Of a stretch of DNA of 48,279 bases, positions 7,554 to 14,737 are shown piece after piece. The position numbers were made by a program, and so were the translations under genes. Numbering within the stretch: the stretch's first letter is position 1; every line of letters starts with the position of its first letter. The notes under the pieces were generated by a model, which saw only the letters and a list, made by a program, of their open reading frames with translations, was not told where the DNA came from and searched no databases. This DNA is from a virus, in the IMG/VR virus record IMGVR_UViG_3300027749_000171, positions 1 through 48,279 of that record. One strand, 5' to 3'.

Positions 7554-7904
7554 ATGTCATTCGGCACACAAGAGATAGAAGCAAGTTGGGATACTCTTTC
7601 CATACAAGCCAAAGAGCAAGCGTCTGAGTTCTTCAATAGAGCGCACGTCATCTTAGAGAAATCAGGACTGAAGTTCGATGCGCAAGCCGTCATAGCACTA
7701 GCGCAAACAATGATGTATGACTGGCGCACATCAACCATGGGAGTATCTGCGCAGAAGATACGAGACGCAATAAATGAACATGCTCGACAACTGAGCGAGG
7801 GCATGGTAGATGCATCTCCAAGCGAACTAATGCTAGATGACCGCATCCAAGGTATAGCAGATGCAATCAAAGCCATAGCAGTGGCGATCGCCAATAAAGA
7901 CTGA
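7554..7904 (+). CDS. hypothetical helical protein
   Basis: This 116-residue protein is almost entirely helical and Ala-rich, with no Cys and no motif I recognise. Residues 55-75 (ALAQTMMYDWRTSTMGVSAQKIRD) and the end (IQGIADAIKAIAVAIANKD) look like amphipathic helices. TAGGAG stands nine bases ahead of the ATG. It is the first gene after the long hairpin. Confidence 0.65.
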   Translation: MSFGTQEIEASWDTLSIQAKEQASEFFNRAHVILEKSGLKFDAQAVIALAQTMMYDWRTSTMGVSAQKIRDAINEHARQLSEGMVDASPSELMLDDRIQGIADAIKAIAVAIANKD

Positions 7905-7906
7905 CC

Positions 7907-8152
7907 ATGAAATGCCCCGAGTGTGGCGCATGGACGCTAGTTAAACAAACAACCAAATCACCCACATTCGGGTATACAAGAAGGAGAGAGTGTGCAAACG
8001 AACACAGATTTACAACCCAAGAAGTTATCGTCCCGCAAGAAGCCATTGACGAAGAGCGCAGAACTCATCTTGCGAATAACCTTGAACGACTGGAATCCGT
8101 TCGAGCGAGCAGACCCACGCGTGCTAGAAAAAGTAATGCGCGCATCTACTAA
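7907..8152 (+). CDS. zinc-ribbon protein (NrdR-like N-terminus)
   Basis: This 81-residue protein opens with MKCPECGAW and then has GYTRRRECANEHRFTTQEV. The spacing CxxC...CxxxH and the RRREC..RFTT strand recall the zinc ribbon of NrdR and related phage proteins. There is no ATP-cone domain, so it is not NrdR itself. The remaining 45 residues are charged and basic (RASRPTRARKSNAR). That tail overlaps the next candidate gene in another frame. It probably binds nucleic acid, by analogy only. Confidence 0.7.
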   Translation: MKCPECGAWTLVKQTTKSPTFGYTRRRECANEHRFTTQEVIVPQEAIDEERRTHLANNLERLESVRASRPTRARKSNARIY

Positions 8153-8189
8153 GAAACAAATAGAGCAATACGAGGACGCACTACTGTGA
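7992..8189 (+). CDS. probable overlapping small gene upstream of Pol A
   Basis: This 65-residue ORF starts at GTG 7992 behind an excellent Shine-Dalgarno (AAGGAGAG, 7980-7987). It ends at TGA 8187-8189, inside the GTGA that starts the polymerase. It overlaps the zinc-ribbon gene by 161 bases in a different frame. The product ends in a protein-like helix region (ELILRITLNDWNPFERADPRVLEKVMRAS...). The ribosome site and the coupling to the polymerase support it. Heavy overlap and lack of a recognised family argue for caution. Confidence 0.5.
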   Translation: MQTNTDLQPKKLSSRKKPLTKSAELILRITLNDWNPFERADPRVLEKVMRASTKKQIEQYEDALL

Positions 8190-10057
8190 AACTAATTACT
8201 CTCGACTTCGAGACTTACTACGACTCCAAGATCAAACTTGGGTTCAAGCACCAAACCACAGAAGAGTATGTTCGGGACAAGCGTTTTGAAGTCATAGGCG
8301 TGGGCGTGCAAGTGGACGATAGCGCAGCGGAATGGTTCTCAGGCTCACGTAAGGAAATCTTAGGTTACCTCGAGCGCTTAGATATCCCGGGATCTGCGCT
8401 TCTATGTCACAACACGATCTTCGATGGATGTATTCTTAGTTGGATATTTGGTATCAAGCCAGCGCAAATGTTGGACACCCTATGTATGGCGAGGGCGCTT
8501 CATGGTGTGGAGGTTGGTGGCTCACTTGCTAAATTGGCAGAGCGATATAACCTTGGTAAAAAAGGCGATGAAGTTGTATCTGCGGAAGGCAAGCAACGGC
8601 TCGACTTCACTAGAGAAGAGTTGGCACGCTACGGTGAGTATTGCAAGAATGACGTAGACCTAACATTTAGGCTTTTCCAAGAATTGTCGAGCGCGCTTCC
8701 AGAGGATGAGTTTTCCCTGATAGACATGACATTGCGCATGTTCACTGAGCCCGTGTTCCATGTGGATGACGCCCTACTACAAGAGCGTGGCGAGGAACTA
8801 CGCGAGGAGAAGAACGCACTACTTGAAGGCTTGATGGAGAAACTCAAATGCGAGACAGCAGAGCAAGTTAGAAAGAAGTTAGCAAGCAACAAACAGTTTG
8901 CTGAACTATTGTTGGAGCATGGCATTACTGCACCAACGAAGGAAAGCAAAACAACAGGGAAACAAACATATGCGTTGGCTAAAAACGATGAGGGCTTTTT
9001 GGCGCTTACTGAACACGAAGACCCATTCATCCAACAGTTATGTTCAGTTCGACTGGGTACTAAGTCTACCATTGAAGAGTCAAGGATTGAAAGATTCATC
9101 GACGTTGGCAAGCGCAACAAAGGCAAGCTACCCATCCCACTCAAATACTACGGGGCTCACACAGGAAGGTGGGCAGGCTCAGACAAAGTCAACTTCCAAA
9201 ACCTTCCCTCAAGAGATAAAAAGAAGAAGGCTCTCAAGAACGCGGTGGTTGCGCCCGATGGTCACCTCGTTATCAACTGCGACTCGTCTCAAATCGAGGC
9301 GCGTGTCCTCGCATGGTTGGCAGGGCAGAATGATGTTGTCGAGCAGTTTGCAAAGGGAGAGGATGTTTATTCACTCTTTGCAACCAAAATATATGATCGC
9401 CCCATCACGAAAGCTGACCCAGTAGAACGCTTTGTTGGCAAGACATGCATCTTGGGTCTCGGTTATGGGACTGGTGCGTTAAAACTTCAGCATACGCTCA
9501 AGACAACGCCCCCCGGCGCGGTCGTTACCGAAGACAAGGCTAGAGAATATGTTAATACATACCGAGAAGCCAACAATCACATCACTGATCTGTGGGACGA
9601 AGGTGATGAGGCAATCAAAAACCTTGCTGATTGGGGCAAGATCAAAGCGTTCTACTATGGTCAGAACAGGTGCGTCATGGTTACAAAGGACGGCATCCGA
9701 TTACCGAATGGGCTAATGATTCGTTACCCCGACCTAGAACTTAACTCGGGCAAGTATGAGTATCAGTCACGCAAGGGAGCTGTGTCTTTGTGGGGTGGAT
9801 CGCTAGTTGAAAACGTAGTTCAAGCCTTGGCTAGGATAGTGGTCGGACAACAGATGCTTAAGATACAAGAAAGGTATCGGGTAGCTCTCACGGTGCATGA
9901 CGCGGCAGTTGTCGTGGTTAAAGAGGCAGAACTAGATAACGCTCTTGCTTACATCGTCGAGTGCATGAAATGGACACCTGACTGGGCTAGTGGTTTACCC
10001 GTAACTTGCGAAGCACACTATGGCGAAAGCTATGGTGATATGGTAGAGTATAAGTAA
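8186..10057 (+). CDS. family A DNA polymerase with 3'-5' exonuclease
   Basis: This 623-residue replicative polymerase starts at GTG. The N-terminal exonuclease has LDFETYYD (Asp7, Glu9), a DTLCMARAL segment and CKNDVDLT. The polymerase domain has motif A NCDSSQIEAR (Asp366), motif B RFVGKTCILGLGYG (Arg415, Lys419, Leu423, Tyr427) and motif C TVHDAAV (His571, Asp572). Both catalytic aspartates and the exonuclease acidic residues are present. The residue equivalent to E. coli Pol I Phe762 (T7 Tyr526) is Leu. Motif C has HDA where most relatives have HDE. There is no 5' nuclease domain. The gene is coupled to the small ORF before it. Confidence 0.97.
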   Translation: MKLITLDFETYYDSKIKLGFKHQTTEEYVRDKRFEVIGVGVQVDDSAAEWFSGSRKEILGYLERLDIPGSALLCHNTIFDGCILSWIFGIKPAQMLDTLCMARALHGVEVGGSLAKLAERYNLGKKGDEVVSAEGKQRLDFTREELARYGEYCKNDVDLTFRLFQELSSALPEDEFSLIDMTLRMFTEPVFHVDDALLQERGEELREEKNALLEGLMEKLKCETAEQVRKKLASNKQFAELLLEHGITAPTKESKTTGKQTYALAKNDEGFLALTEHEDPFIQQLCSVRLGTKSTIEESRIERFIDVGKRNKGKLPIPLKYYGAHTGRWAGSDKVNFQNLPSRDKKKKALKNAVVAPDGHLVINCDSSQIEARVLAWLAGQNDVVEQFAKGEDVYSLFATKIYDRPITKADPVERFVGKTCILGLGYGTGALKLQHTLKTTPPGAVVTEDKAREYVNTYREANNHITDLWDEGDEAIKNLADWGKIKAFYYGQNRCVMVTKDGIRLPNGLMIRYPDLELNSGKYEYQSRKGAVSLWGGSLVENVVQALARIVVGQQMLKIQERYRVALTVHDAAVVVVKEAELDNALAYIVECMKWTPDWASGLPVTCEAHYGESYGDMVEYK

Positions 10058-10072
10058 AGAAGGAATTGACAA

Positions 10073-10333
10073 ATGGAATCCACATATGAAGACAAAGAGT
10101 TCAACCGCGTAGAGCGTGAGTCACGCATCAAGCAAGAGTACGTGCGAGATATGAAGTTACCAACGAGAGAGCAACTAATTGCAGAGGTCACTGTGCTTAC
10201 TGAGTTAGTGCGCGTCTTGTCTGACAGGGTTGCTGAGTTGGAGGCGGAGCGCAACTTCTGCCAACGCTGTGGCAAGTACCTTTTCGATGGGCATATTCAC
10301 ACTTGTACGCCACCATTGAAAGAAATTACATGA
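10073..10333 (+). CDS. coiled-coil protein with C-terminal zinc motif
   Basis: This 86-residue protein has an acidic/basic N-terminus. A heptad helix follows at about 33-62 (LIAEVTVLTELVRVLSDRVAELEAE), and then FCQRCGKYLF..HIHTC. The Cys/His set (CxxC...HxHxC) could bind one zinc. GAAGGA precedes the ATG. It overlaps the nuclease gene by four bases. A DNA-binding or replisome adaptor role is only a guess. Confidence 0.65.
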   Translation: MESTYEDKEFNRVERESRIKQEYVRDMKLPTREQLIAEVTVLTELVRVLSDRVAELEAERNFCQRCGKYLFDGHIHTCTPPLKEIT

Positions 10334-10989
10334 GTTTTACTTGGTCGTTCTCCGCTCTTAAAGAGTACGTCAACTGCCCACGGCAGTATCACGAGGTCAA
10401 GGTATTGAAACGCTATGAGAAGAGTGTTACGTACGCGATGACGTACGGTACTGAGGTGCATAAGGCTTGTGAAGATTATGTTGGTGAAGGCAAGCCCCTT
10501 GCCAAGAACTATCAGCACTTCCAACCTATCTTGGACTCGCTCTTAGAGATTGATGGCACACGCTACCCTGAGCATGAGATGGGCTTGTACCGTGATGGTT
10601 CTGCTTGCGCGTTTGATGACCCCGAACGCTATGTGCGCGGTATCGTGGACTTACTTATTGTGGACGGAGAAACCGCCTACATAGTGGACTACAAGACAGG
10701 TAACAACAAATACGCTGACTCAAAACAATTAAAATTGATGGCGTTGATGACTTTTGCACACTTCCCCGAGGTCAAACGCATCAAGGCAGGGCTTCTATTC
10801 ATAGTGCATAACAGCTTCATGGATGAGGAGTACACACGAGACGATATTGATGTTCTCTGGGGCGCGTTTGTGCCCGCTCTGATACAGTTAGAAACCTCAC
10901 TTGAGACAGGTGTTTGGAATCCAAACAGAACCCCCCTATGCGGATGGTGTCCAGTCACCACCTGCGAATTTCACAAAGTCAGAAGGTAA
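10330..10989 (+). CDS. RecB/Cas4-like PD-(D/E)XK nuclease
   Basis: This 219-residue protein is of typical size for the PDDEXK_1 family. It begins with the diagnostic SFSALKEYVNCPRQY. It continues with GTEVHKACEDYV (His), the YVRGIVDLLIV strand with Asp, then AYIVDYKTGN (Asp and Lys of the nuclease core). It ends with LCGWCPVTTCEF. The first Cys (16) plus the C-terminal CxxCx4C could hold a 4Fe-4S cluster, as in Cas4 and AddB. The start is ATG 10330, inside the previous stop. It probably resects or trims DNA ends in phage recombination with the helicase downstream. Confidence 0.85.
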   Translation: MSFTWSFSALKEYVNCPRQYHEVKVLKRYEKSVTYAMTYGTEVHKACEDYVGEGKPLAKNYQHFQPILDSLLEIDGTRYPEHEMGLYRDGSACAFDDPERYVRGIVDLLIVDGETAYIVDYKTGNNKYADSKQLKLMALMTFAHFPEVKRIKAGLLFIVHNSFMDEEYTRDDIDVLWGAFVPALIQLETSLETGVWNPNRTPLCGWCPVTTCEFHKVRR

Positions 10990-10991
10990 AT

Positions 10992-11300
10992 ATGCCCTAC
11001 GTAAACAAGCCCCGACCCTATAAAAAAGAGTATGAGCAACAAGTCGCCCGTGGCGAACTTGAGCGTCGCATGGAACGCCAACGCGGGCGTCGCGCTATTG
11101 ATAAACGTGACACTGGTACGGTGACTAAAGAGTCTCCCGCTCGTAAAGGTAAGGATGTAGCGCATGTGGTTGCTCTCGACAAAGGAGGCTCAAACAAGGA
11201 TGGGTTGCGTATTGAGTCAGCATCTAGAAACCGATCATTCAAACGCGACTCCAAAGGTAATCTTGTATCGGAGACCAGCAAAAAAGAACGCAAGAAGTAA
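10992..11300 (+). CDS. HNH-like nuclease or DNA-binding protein
   Basis: This 102-residue, very basic protein starts at ATG 10992 behind AGAAGG. The middle reads KDVAHVVALDKGGSNKDGLRIESASRNRSF. His58, the GGSN turn and Asn80 followed by RSF recall HNH/His-Me nucleases, whose pattern is (D)H..PL..GG.N...LR......NRS. The first catalytic position is AH rather than DH, so activity is uncertain. Early phage basic HNH-like proteins may resolve or nick DNA. It is the last gene before a terminator. Confidence 0.55.
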   Translation: MPYVNKPRPYKKEYEQQVARGELERRMERQRGRRAIDKRDTGTVTKESPARKGKDVAHVVALDKGGSNKDGLRIESASRNRSFKRDSKGNLVSETSKKERKK

Positions 11301-11425
11301 TCGTTTGTTGTTAGGCATGTAGTGAACAACGAGGGGCTTCTTAGTTGCTTACCCCCACTTAACCATGTCAATCAGGCGACGCTTTATAGATGTCAATCTC
11401 CCTTGGCGTGACAGGCTTGATCGAC

Positions 11426-11450
11426 TAACCCCCGTAAGGGGTTACGTTTT
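11426..11450 (+). terminator. rho-independent terminator
   Basis: TAACCCC (11426-11432) pairs perfectly with GGGGTTA (11438-11444) around CGTAA, followed by CG and TTTT. It sits in the 169-base gap after the HNH-like gene and only 20 bases before the SNF2 helicase start, so it may attenuate rather than stop transcription. The rest of the gap (11301-11425) holds no convincing gene. Confidence 0.72.
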
Positions 11451-11469
11451 AATTCAGTAAAGGATAGTA

Positions 11470-13026
11470 ATGAAAGTTGTACAGGACACAGCAGTCCACA
11501 TGGTAGTTCCGTCGAAGGATTTGCAGCATATCCTCGGCTTCATAGACAGAGTTGAAGTTCTCAACGACAACGGCTTTGACGCAAACATACTAGTCTATTG
11601 GGGTTTACCCGAGATGCAACGGCTAGTCCGTATATATGGGGATGCTCCTAACCCAATGGAGAAAGAGTACGACTGGCCCGGACTGTTTACGCCATTTATC
11701 CACCAAAGAATTACTGCCTCATACCTAGTGCTACGCGACCGGTGCTTCTGTTTCAACGAAGCTGGCACGGGTAAAACTTCTTCTGTAATTTGGGGCGCTG
11801 ATTACATGATGAACAAGGGGCTCATCAAAAGAGTGCTGGTCATCTGCCCTCTATCGATCATGTATTCAGCGTGGCAGGCCGACATCTTCAAGACTGCCAT
11901 GCACAGAACCGTAGCTATAGCTCACGGAGACAGCGCCAAGCGTAAGAAGGTTATTAGCGGAGAGTATGAGTTTGTCATCATTAACTTTGATGGTGTAGCC
12001 ACAGTTGAAGACGAGATAAGTAAAGCAGGGTTTGACCTAATTGTAATTGATGAGGCAAATGCATATAAAACAGTATCTACTAAACGCTGGAAAACCTTGG
12101 CTAAATTGATCACCCCTTCAACCCGTCTTTGGATGATGACGGGCACACCCGCATCTCAATCTCCCCTTGACGCTTTCGGACTTGCCAAGTTGGTCAACCC
12201 CGCTGGTGTGCCTAGATTCTTTGGGGCGTGGCGAGATAAAGTTATGCACCAAGCAAGTCGATTTAAGTGGGTGCCCAAGACTACTAGCAAAAACGATGTA
12301 TACACCGCCCTACAACCCGCTATCCGTTTCGAGAAGGCTGACTGCCTAGACCTACCAGACTTGGTGTATCAGACTCGTGAAGTTCCTCTTACCTATCAAG
12401 TGGACAAGTATTACAGGGCACTCAAGAAAGAGATGCTGATCACTGCGGCTGGTGAGCAGATTAGCGCGGTAAACGCGGCAGCGATGCTGAGCAAGCTATT
12501 GCAGATCTCTGGCGGTGCAATGTATACCGATACAAAAGAGGTTGTGGAGTTTGATGTGTCTCCTCGCCTTAATGCGCTGATGGAAGTGCTAGACGAGACA
12601 CAGCACAAGGTCATAGTTTTCGTGCCTTACACGCACACCATTCATTTAGTAAGTAAATTTTTAAATCAACAAGGAGTAATCAATGAAGTAATAAATGGCG
12701 CTGTCCCAGCTAGGGAACGCTCTGAGATCATCAATCGGTTTCAGACGCAAACAAATCCACGAGTCTTAATTATTCAACCGCAAGCCGCATCGCACGGGGT
12801 GACGTTGACAGCCGCTGACACAGTAGTGTTTTGGTCGCCTGTCATGTCTGTGGAAACCTATCTGCAATGCATAGCGCGTATTGATCGTGTCGGGCAGAAG
12901 AACAGTATGACAGTCGTCCACCTGCAAGGGTCGGAGGCTGAAAGAAAAATCTATCACATGCTTCGAGGCAAGGTCAACATGCATGAAGCCTTGGTTGAGT
13001 TGTACAAACAGGAGTTAGGAATATGA
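11470..13026 (+). CDS. SNF2-type superfamily II helicase/translocase
   Basis: This 518-residue protein has motif I NEAGTGKTSS (Lys102, Thr103), motif II VIDEAN (Asp194-Glu195) and motif III MMTGTPASQSPLDAFGL. In the second RecA-like domain it has a motif V region (QAASHGVTLTAADTVVFWS) and motif VI QCIARIDRVGQKN. The TGTP/RxxRxGQ set is the SNF2 signature. The motif II fourth residue is Asn instead of the common His. Phage SNF2-like proteins are thought to remodel replication forks or strip proteins from DNA. AAAGGA precedes the ATG. It overlaps the next gene by ATGA. Confidence 0.93.
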   Translation: MKVVQDTAVHMVVPSKDLQHILGFIDRVEVLNDNGFDANILVYWGLPEMQRLVRIYGDAPNPMEKEYDWPGLFTPFIHQRITASYLVLRDRCFCFNEAGTGKTSSVIWGADYMMNKGLIKRVLVICPLSIMYSAWQADIFKTAMHRTVAIAHGDSAKRKKVISGEYEFVIINFDGVATVEDEISKAGFDLIVIDEANAYKTVSTKRWKTLAKLITPSTRLWMMTGTPASQSPLDAFGLAKLVNPAGVPRFFGAWRDKVMHQASRFKWVPKTTSKNDVYTALQPAIRFEKADCLDLPDLVYQTREVPLTYQVDKYYRALKKEMLITAAGEQISAVNAAAMLSKLLQISGGAMYTDTKEVVEFDVSPRLNALMEVLDETQHKVIVFVPYTHTIHLVSKFLNQQGVINEVINGAVPARERSEIINRFQTQTNPRVLIIQPQAASHGVTLTAADTVVFWSPVMSVETYLQCIARIDRVGQKNSMTVVHLQGSEAERKIYHMLRGKVNMHEALVELYKQELGI

Positions 13027-13439
13027 GTGAAGTAGAAGAAATAGTTGACGCAAAATTGGATGAATTAGTCAAGGTATACTTGACAATTAGAAACGAACGT
13101 GAAAGAATAGAAGCGGAGTGGGCGGTGAAGGACAAGGAACTCAAGGGTGAGTTAGATGTTCTAGCACAGACGTTTATGACGCACTGCAACGAGTCGAATG
13201 CCAAAAGCATTAGGACAGATTACGGCACCGTTATGCGCAAACTGAGTGAGCGTTACACCGTCAGCGACGGCACAGCGTTTAGAAAGTTTGTTATGGATAA
13301 CGAAATGCCAGAGTTGTTGGAGGCAAGAATTGCTCAAGCCAACTTCAAAGAATTCATTGCCGAACGCAAAGCTGATGGCTTGCCCCCCGGTGTGAATGTG
13401 ATGAGGGAATTCACGATAGTCGTGCGTAAACCCTCTTAA
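13023..13439 (+). CDS. helical phage protein (Gp157/Gam-like architecture)
   Basis: This 138-residue protein has an N-terminal coiled coil (about 1-50, EELVK..IRNERERIEAEWAVKDKEL). A beta strand pair follows (AKSIRTDYGTVMRKLSERYTV), then a helix, and it ends in PPGVNVMREFTIVVRKPS. The plan of coiled coil, strand and helix recalls Siphovirus Gp157 and Gam-type host-nuclease inhibitors, but I cannot align it. An exonuclease-modulating role next to helicase and nuclease genes is possible. AGGAG precedes the start, and the gene overlaps the helicase by four bases. Confidence 0.6.
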   Translation: MSEVEEIVDAKLDELVKVYLTIRNERERIEAEWAVKDKELKGELDVLAQTFMTHCNESNAKSIRTDYGTVMRKLSERYTVSDGTAFRKFVMDNEMPELLEARIAQANFKEFIAERKADGLPPGVNVMREFTIVVRKPS

Positions 13440-13469
13440 TTAGTTTATTTAGTAACAAAGGAAACTCAA

Positions 13470-14336
13470 ATGAGTAATGATCTCGCAACCATGTTCAGCG
13501 GTGCAATGGTGCCCGTTGAAGGCTTAGATGACGACACACTTGCCGTAGCAGGTGGTGCCCGTCAAGGTAACAAACGCATCTCTATCAAGGGTGGTGTATT
13601 TCGCAAGTACGCAGGTGGCAAGGAAATCGGTGCTATCGAAGACCGCCACATGGAAGTAATCTTCGTCAAGATGGCACACAAAGCTTCCCGTATGTACTAC
13701 GAAGGCGCGTACCAAGAAGGCCAAAAGATTAGTCCAGCATGCTGGTCTACTGACTCTGAGGCTCCAGACCCAGACGTAAAGACACCTATCGCGTCCACCT
13801 GCAACGACTGTTCTAAGTCAGTCAAAGGTTCTGGTCAGGGCGGTACAGGTTCAGCATGCCGTCTGTCTTGGCGCACTGCCGTGGTTCTTCCTAAAGACCC
13901 AGCGGGTGACGTAATGCAGTTGGTGTTGCCAGCAACATCTGCCTTCGGTAAAGAAGATACTGGGCGTTGGCCTTTCCGTCCTTACATTCAGCACTTGGCG
14001 TCACACAATGTGTCAGCAGGTAGGGTCATTACTAAGATGGCATTTGATACCAAAGCACCTACGCCCAAGGTATTGTTTAGCCCCTCTGGTAGGGTAGAAG
14101 ACGATGTCTTGCAGATCATTGCACGCCAGTCTAAGAGCCCAGCCGCAGAAGCTGCAGTGAAGATGAACGTCTTCCAAGTTGATAGCACAGGAGACATTGA
14201 AGTAGCTCCTGCTCGTGTCCGCGAAGAGGTAGCAGAGGCAGATATGTCCGAGCCAATCAAGCGTGAATCAACTAAAGCTTCACCATCAGATGAGAAACAA
14301 ATATCTGACGTAGTGAAGAAGTGGTCTAAGAAATAA
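13470..14336 (+). CDS. probable ssDNA-binding replication protein, Cys-rich
   Basis: This 288-residue protein has a low-complexity N-terminus and a beta-rich middle (KRISIKGGVFRKYAGGKEIG..HMEVIFVKMA). A cysteine-containing insertion, SPACWST...STCNDCSKS...SACRLSWR, could bind zinc. The C-terminal 70 residues are charged and disordered-looking. The order (helicase, this gene, primase-helicase) and the OB-like strand content suggest a T7 gp2.5-like ssDNA-binding protein. This is inference; the typical acidic tail is not terminal, as the protein ends in KKWSKK. AAAGGAAA lies ahead of the ATG. Confidence 0.6.
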   Translation: MSNDLATMFSGAMVPVEGLDDDTLAVAGGARQGNKRISIKGGVFRKYAGGKEIGAIEDRHMEVIFVKMAHKASRMYYEGAYQEGQKISPACWSTDSEAPDPDVKTPIASTCNDCSKSVKGSGQGGTGSACRLSWRTAVVLPKDPAGDVMQLVLPATSAFGKEDTGRWPFRPYIQHLASHNVSAGRVITKMAFDTKAPTPKVLFSPSGRVEDDVLQIIARQSKSPAAEAAVKMNVFQVDSTGDIEVAPARVREEVAEADMSEPIKRESTKASPSDEKQISDVVKKWSKK

Positions 14337-14345
14337 GGATAGACA

Positions 14346-14660
14346 ATGTCACGGACATACAGCGAAGCTTTTTTGATTGAGTTATATAAGGCAAACCCTA
14401 ATAGGGCAGGTACTGCCCTAGCCCTTGCTTGCGTTAAGGCAAACTTACCCGCTAAGTATGTGGCAGAAACGCTGGAGGTAACTCGCATGACTGTGTTTAG
14501 CTGGTTCCGTGGTCAGCCTATCCGCCATAAAAACTTACTAAAAGTGGAAACACTTACCGACTTGATTGAAAGCGATACAGCCAAAGGTATGTTGCCTGCC
14601 AAAAACGTGGCAACTGCCAAGGCTTATCTTGAAGATATGGTTGGGAGAAAGTTCGATTAA
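14346..14660 (+). CDS. helix-turn-helix DNA-binding protein
   Basis: This 104-residue protein has a helix-turn-helix at about residues 36-58 (AKYVAETLEVTRMTVFSWFRG), where TVFSWFRG is a typical recognition helix. The flanks are helical. It may be a regulator of the early-to-late switch or of its own operon. It is followed at once by two hairpins. AAGGAT precedes the ATG. Confidence 0.68.
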   Translation: MSRTYSEAFLIELYKANPNRAGTALALACVKANLPAKYVAETLEVTRMTVFSWFRGQPIRHKNLLKVETLTDLIESDTAKGMLPAKNVATAKAYLEDMVGRKFD

Positions 14661-14666
14661 ACAAAA

Positions 14667-14684
14667 AGGGGGCTAAACCCCCCT
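14667..14684 (+). terminator. G/C-run hairpin (first of a pair)
   Basis: AGGGGG (14667-14672) pairs with CCCCCT (14679-14684) around CTAAAC. The tail is only ACCTTTCTA. It lies seven bases after the HTH gene stop and just before a stronger terminator. Confidence 0.5.
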
Positions 14685-14698
14685 ACCTTTCTATCACC

Positions 14699-14722
14699 GA
14701 GCGGGCATCGTCCCGCTCTTTT
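14699..14722 (+). terminator. rho-independent terminator
   Basis: GAGCGGG (14699-14705) pairs perfectly with CCCGCTC (14712-14718) around CATCGT, followed immediately by TTTT. It stands 15 bases upstream of the primase-helicase start, so that gene probably depends on readthrough or its own promoter. Confidence 0.8.
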
Positions 14723-14737
14723 CAACTCTGACGAGAC

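Noticed and set aside
7388-7894. 168-residue minus-strand ORF
   Set aside because: Antisense to the DUF3310 gene end and the 7554 gene; it runs across the hairpin gap and is Ser/Ala/Cys-rich without motifs.
7907-8152. NrdR transcriptional repressor
   Set aside because: Only the zinc ribbon resembles NrdR; the ATP-cone is missing and the protein is half the usual length.
8629-9144. 171-residue minus-strand ORF
   Set aside because: Antisense to the polymerase; Ser-rich shadow composition.
11365-11460. 31-residue plus-strand ORF (MSIRRRFIDVNLPWRD...) before the SNF2 gene
   Set aside because: No ribosome-binding site, and it runs through the rho-independent terminator.
13988-14488. 166-residue minus-strand ORF
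   Set aside because: Antisense across the ssDNA-binding candidate and the HTH gene; no start signal.
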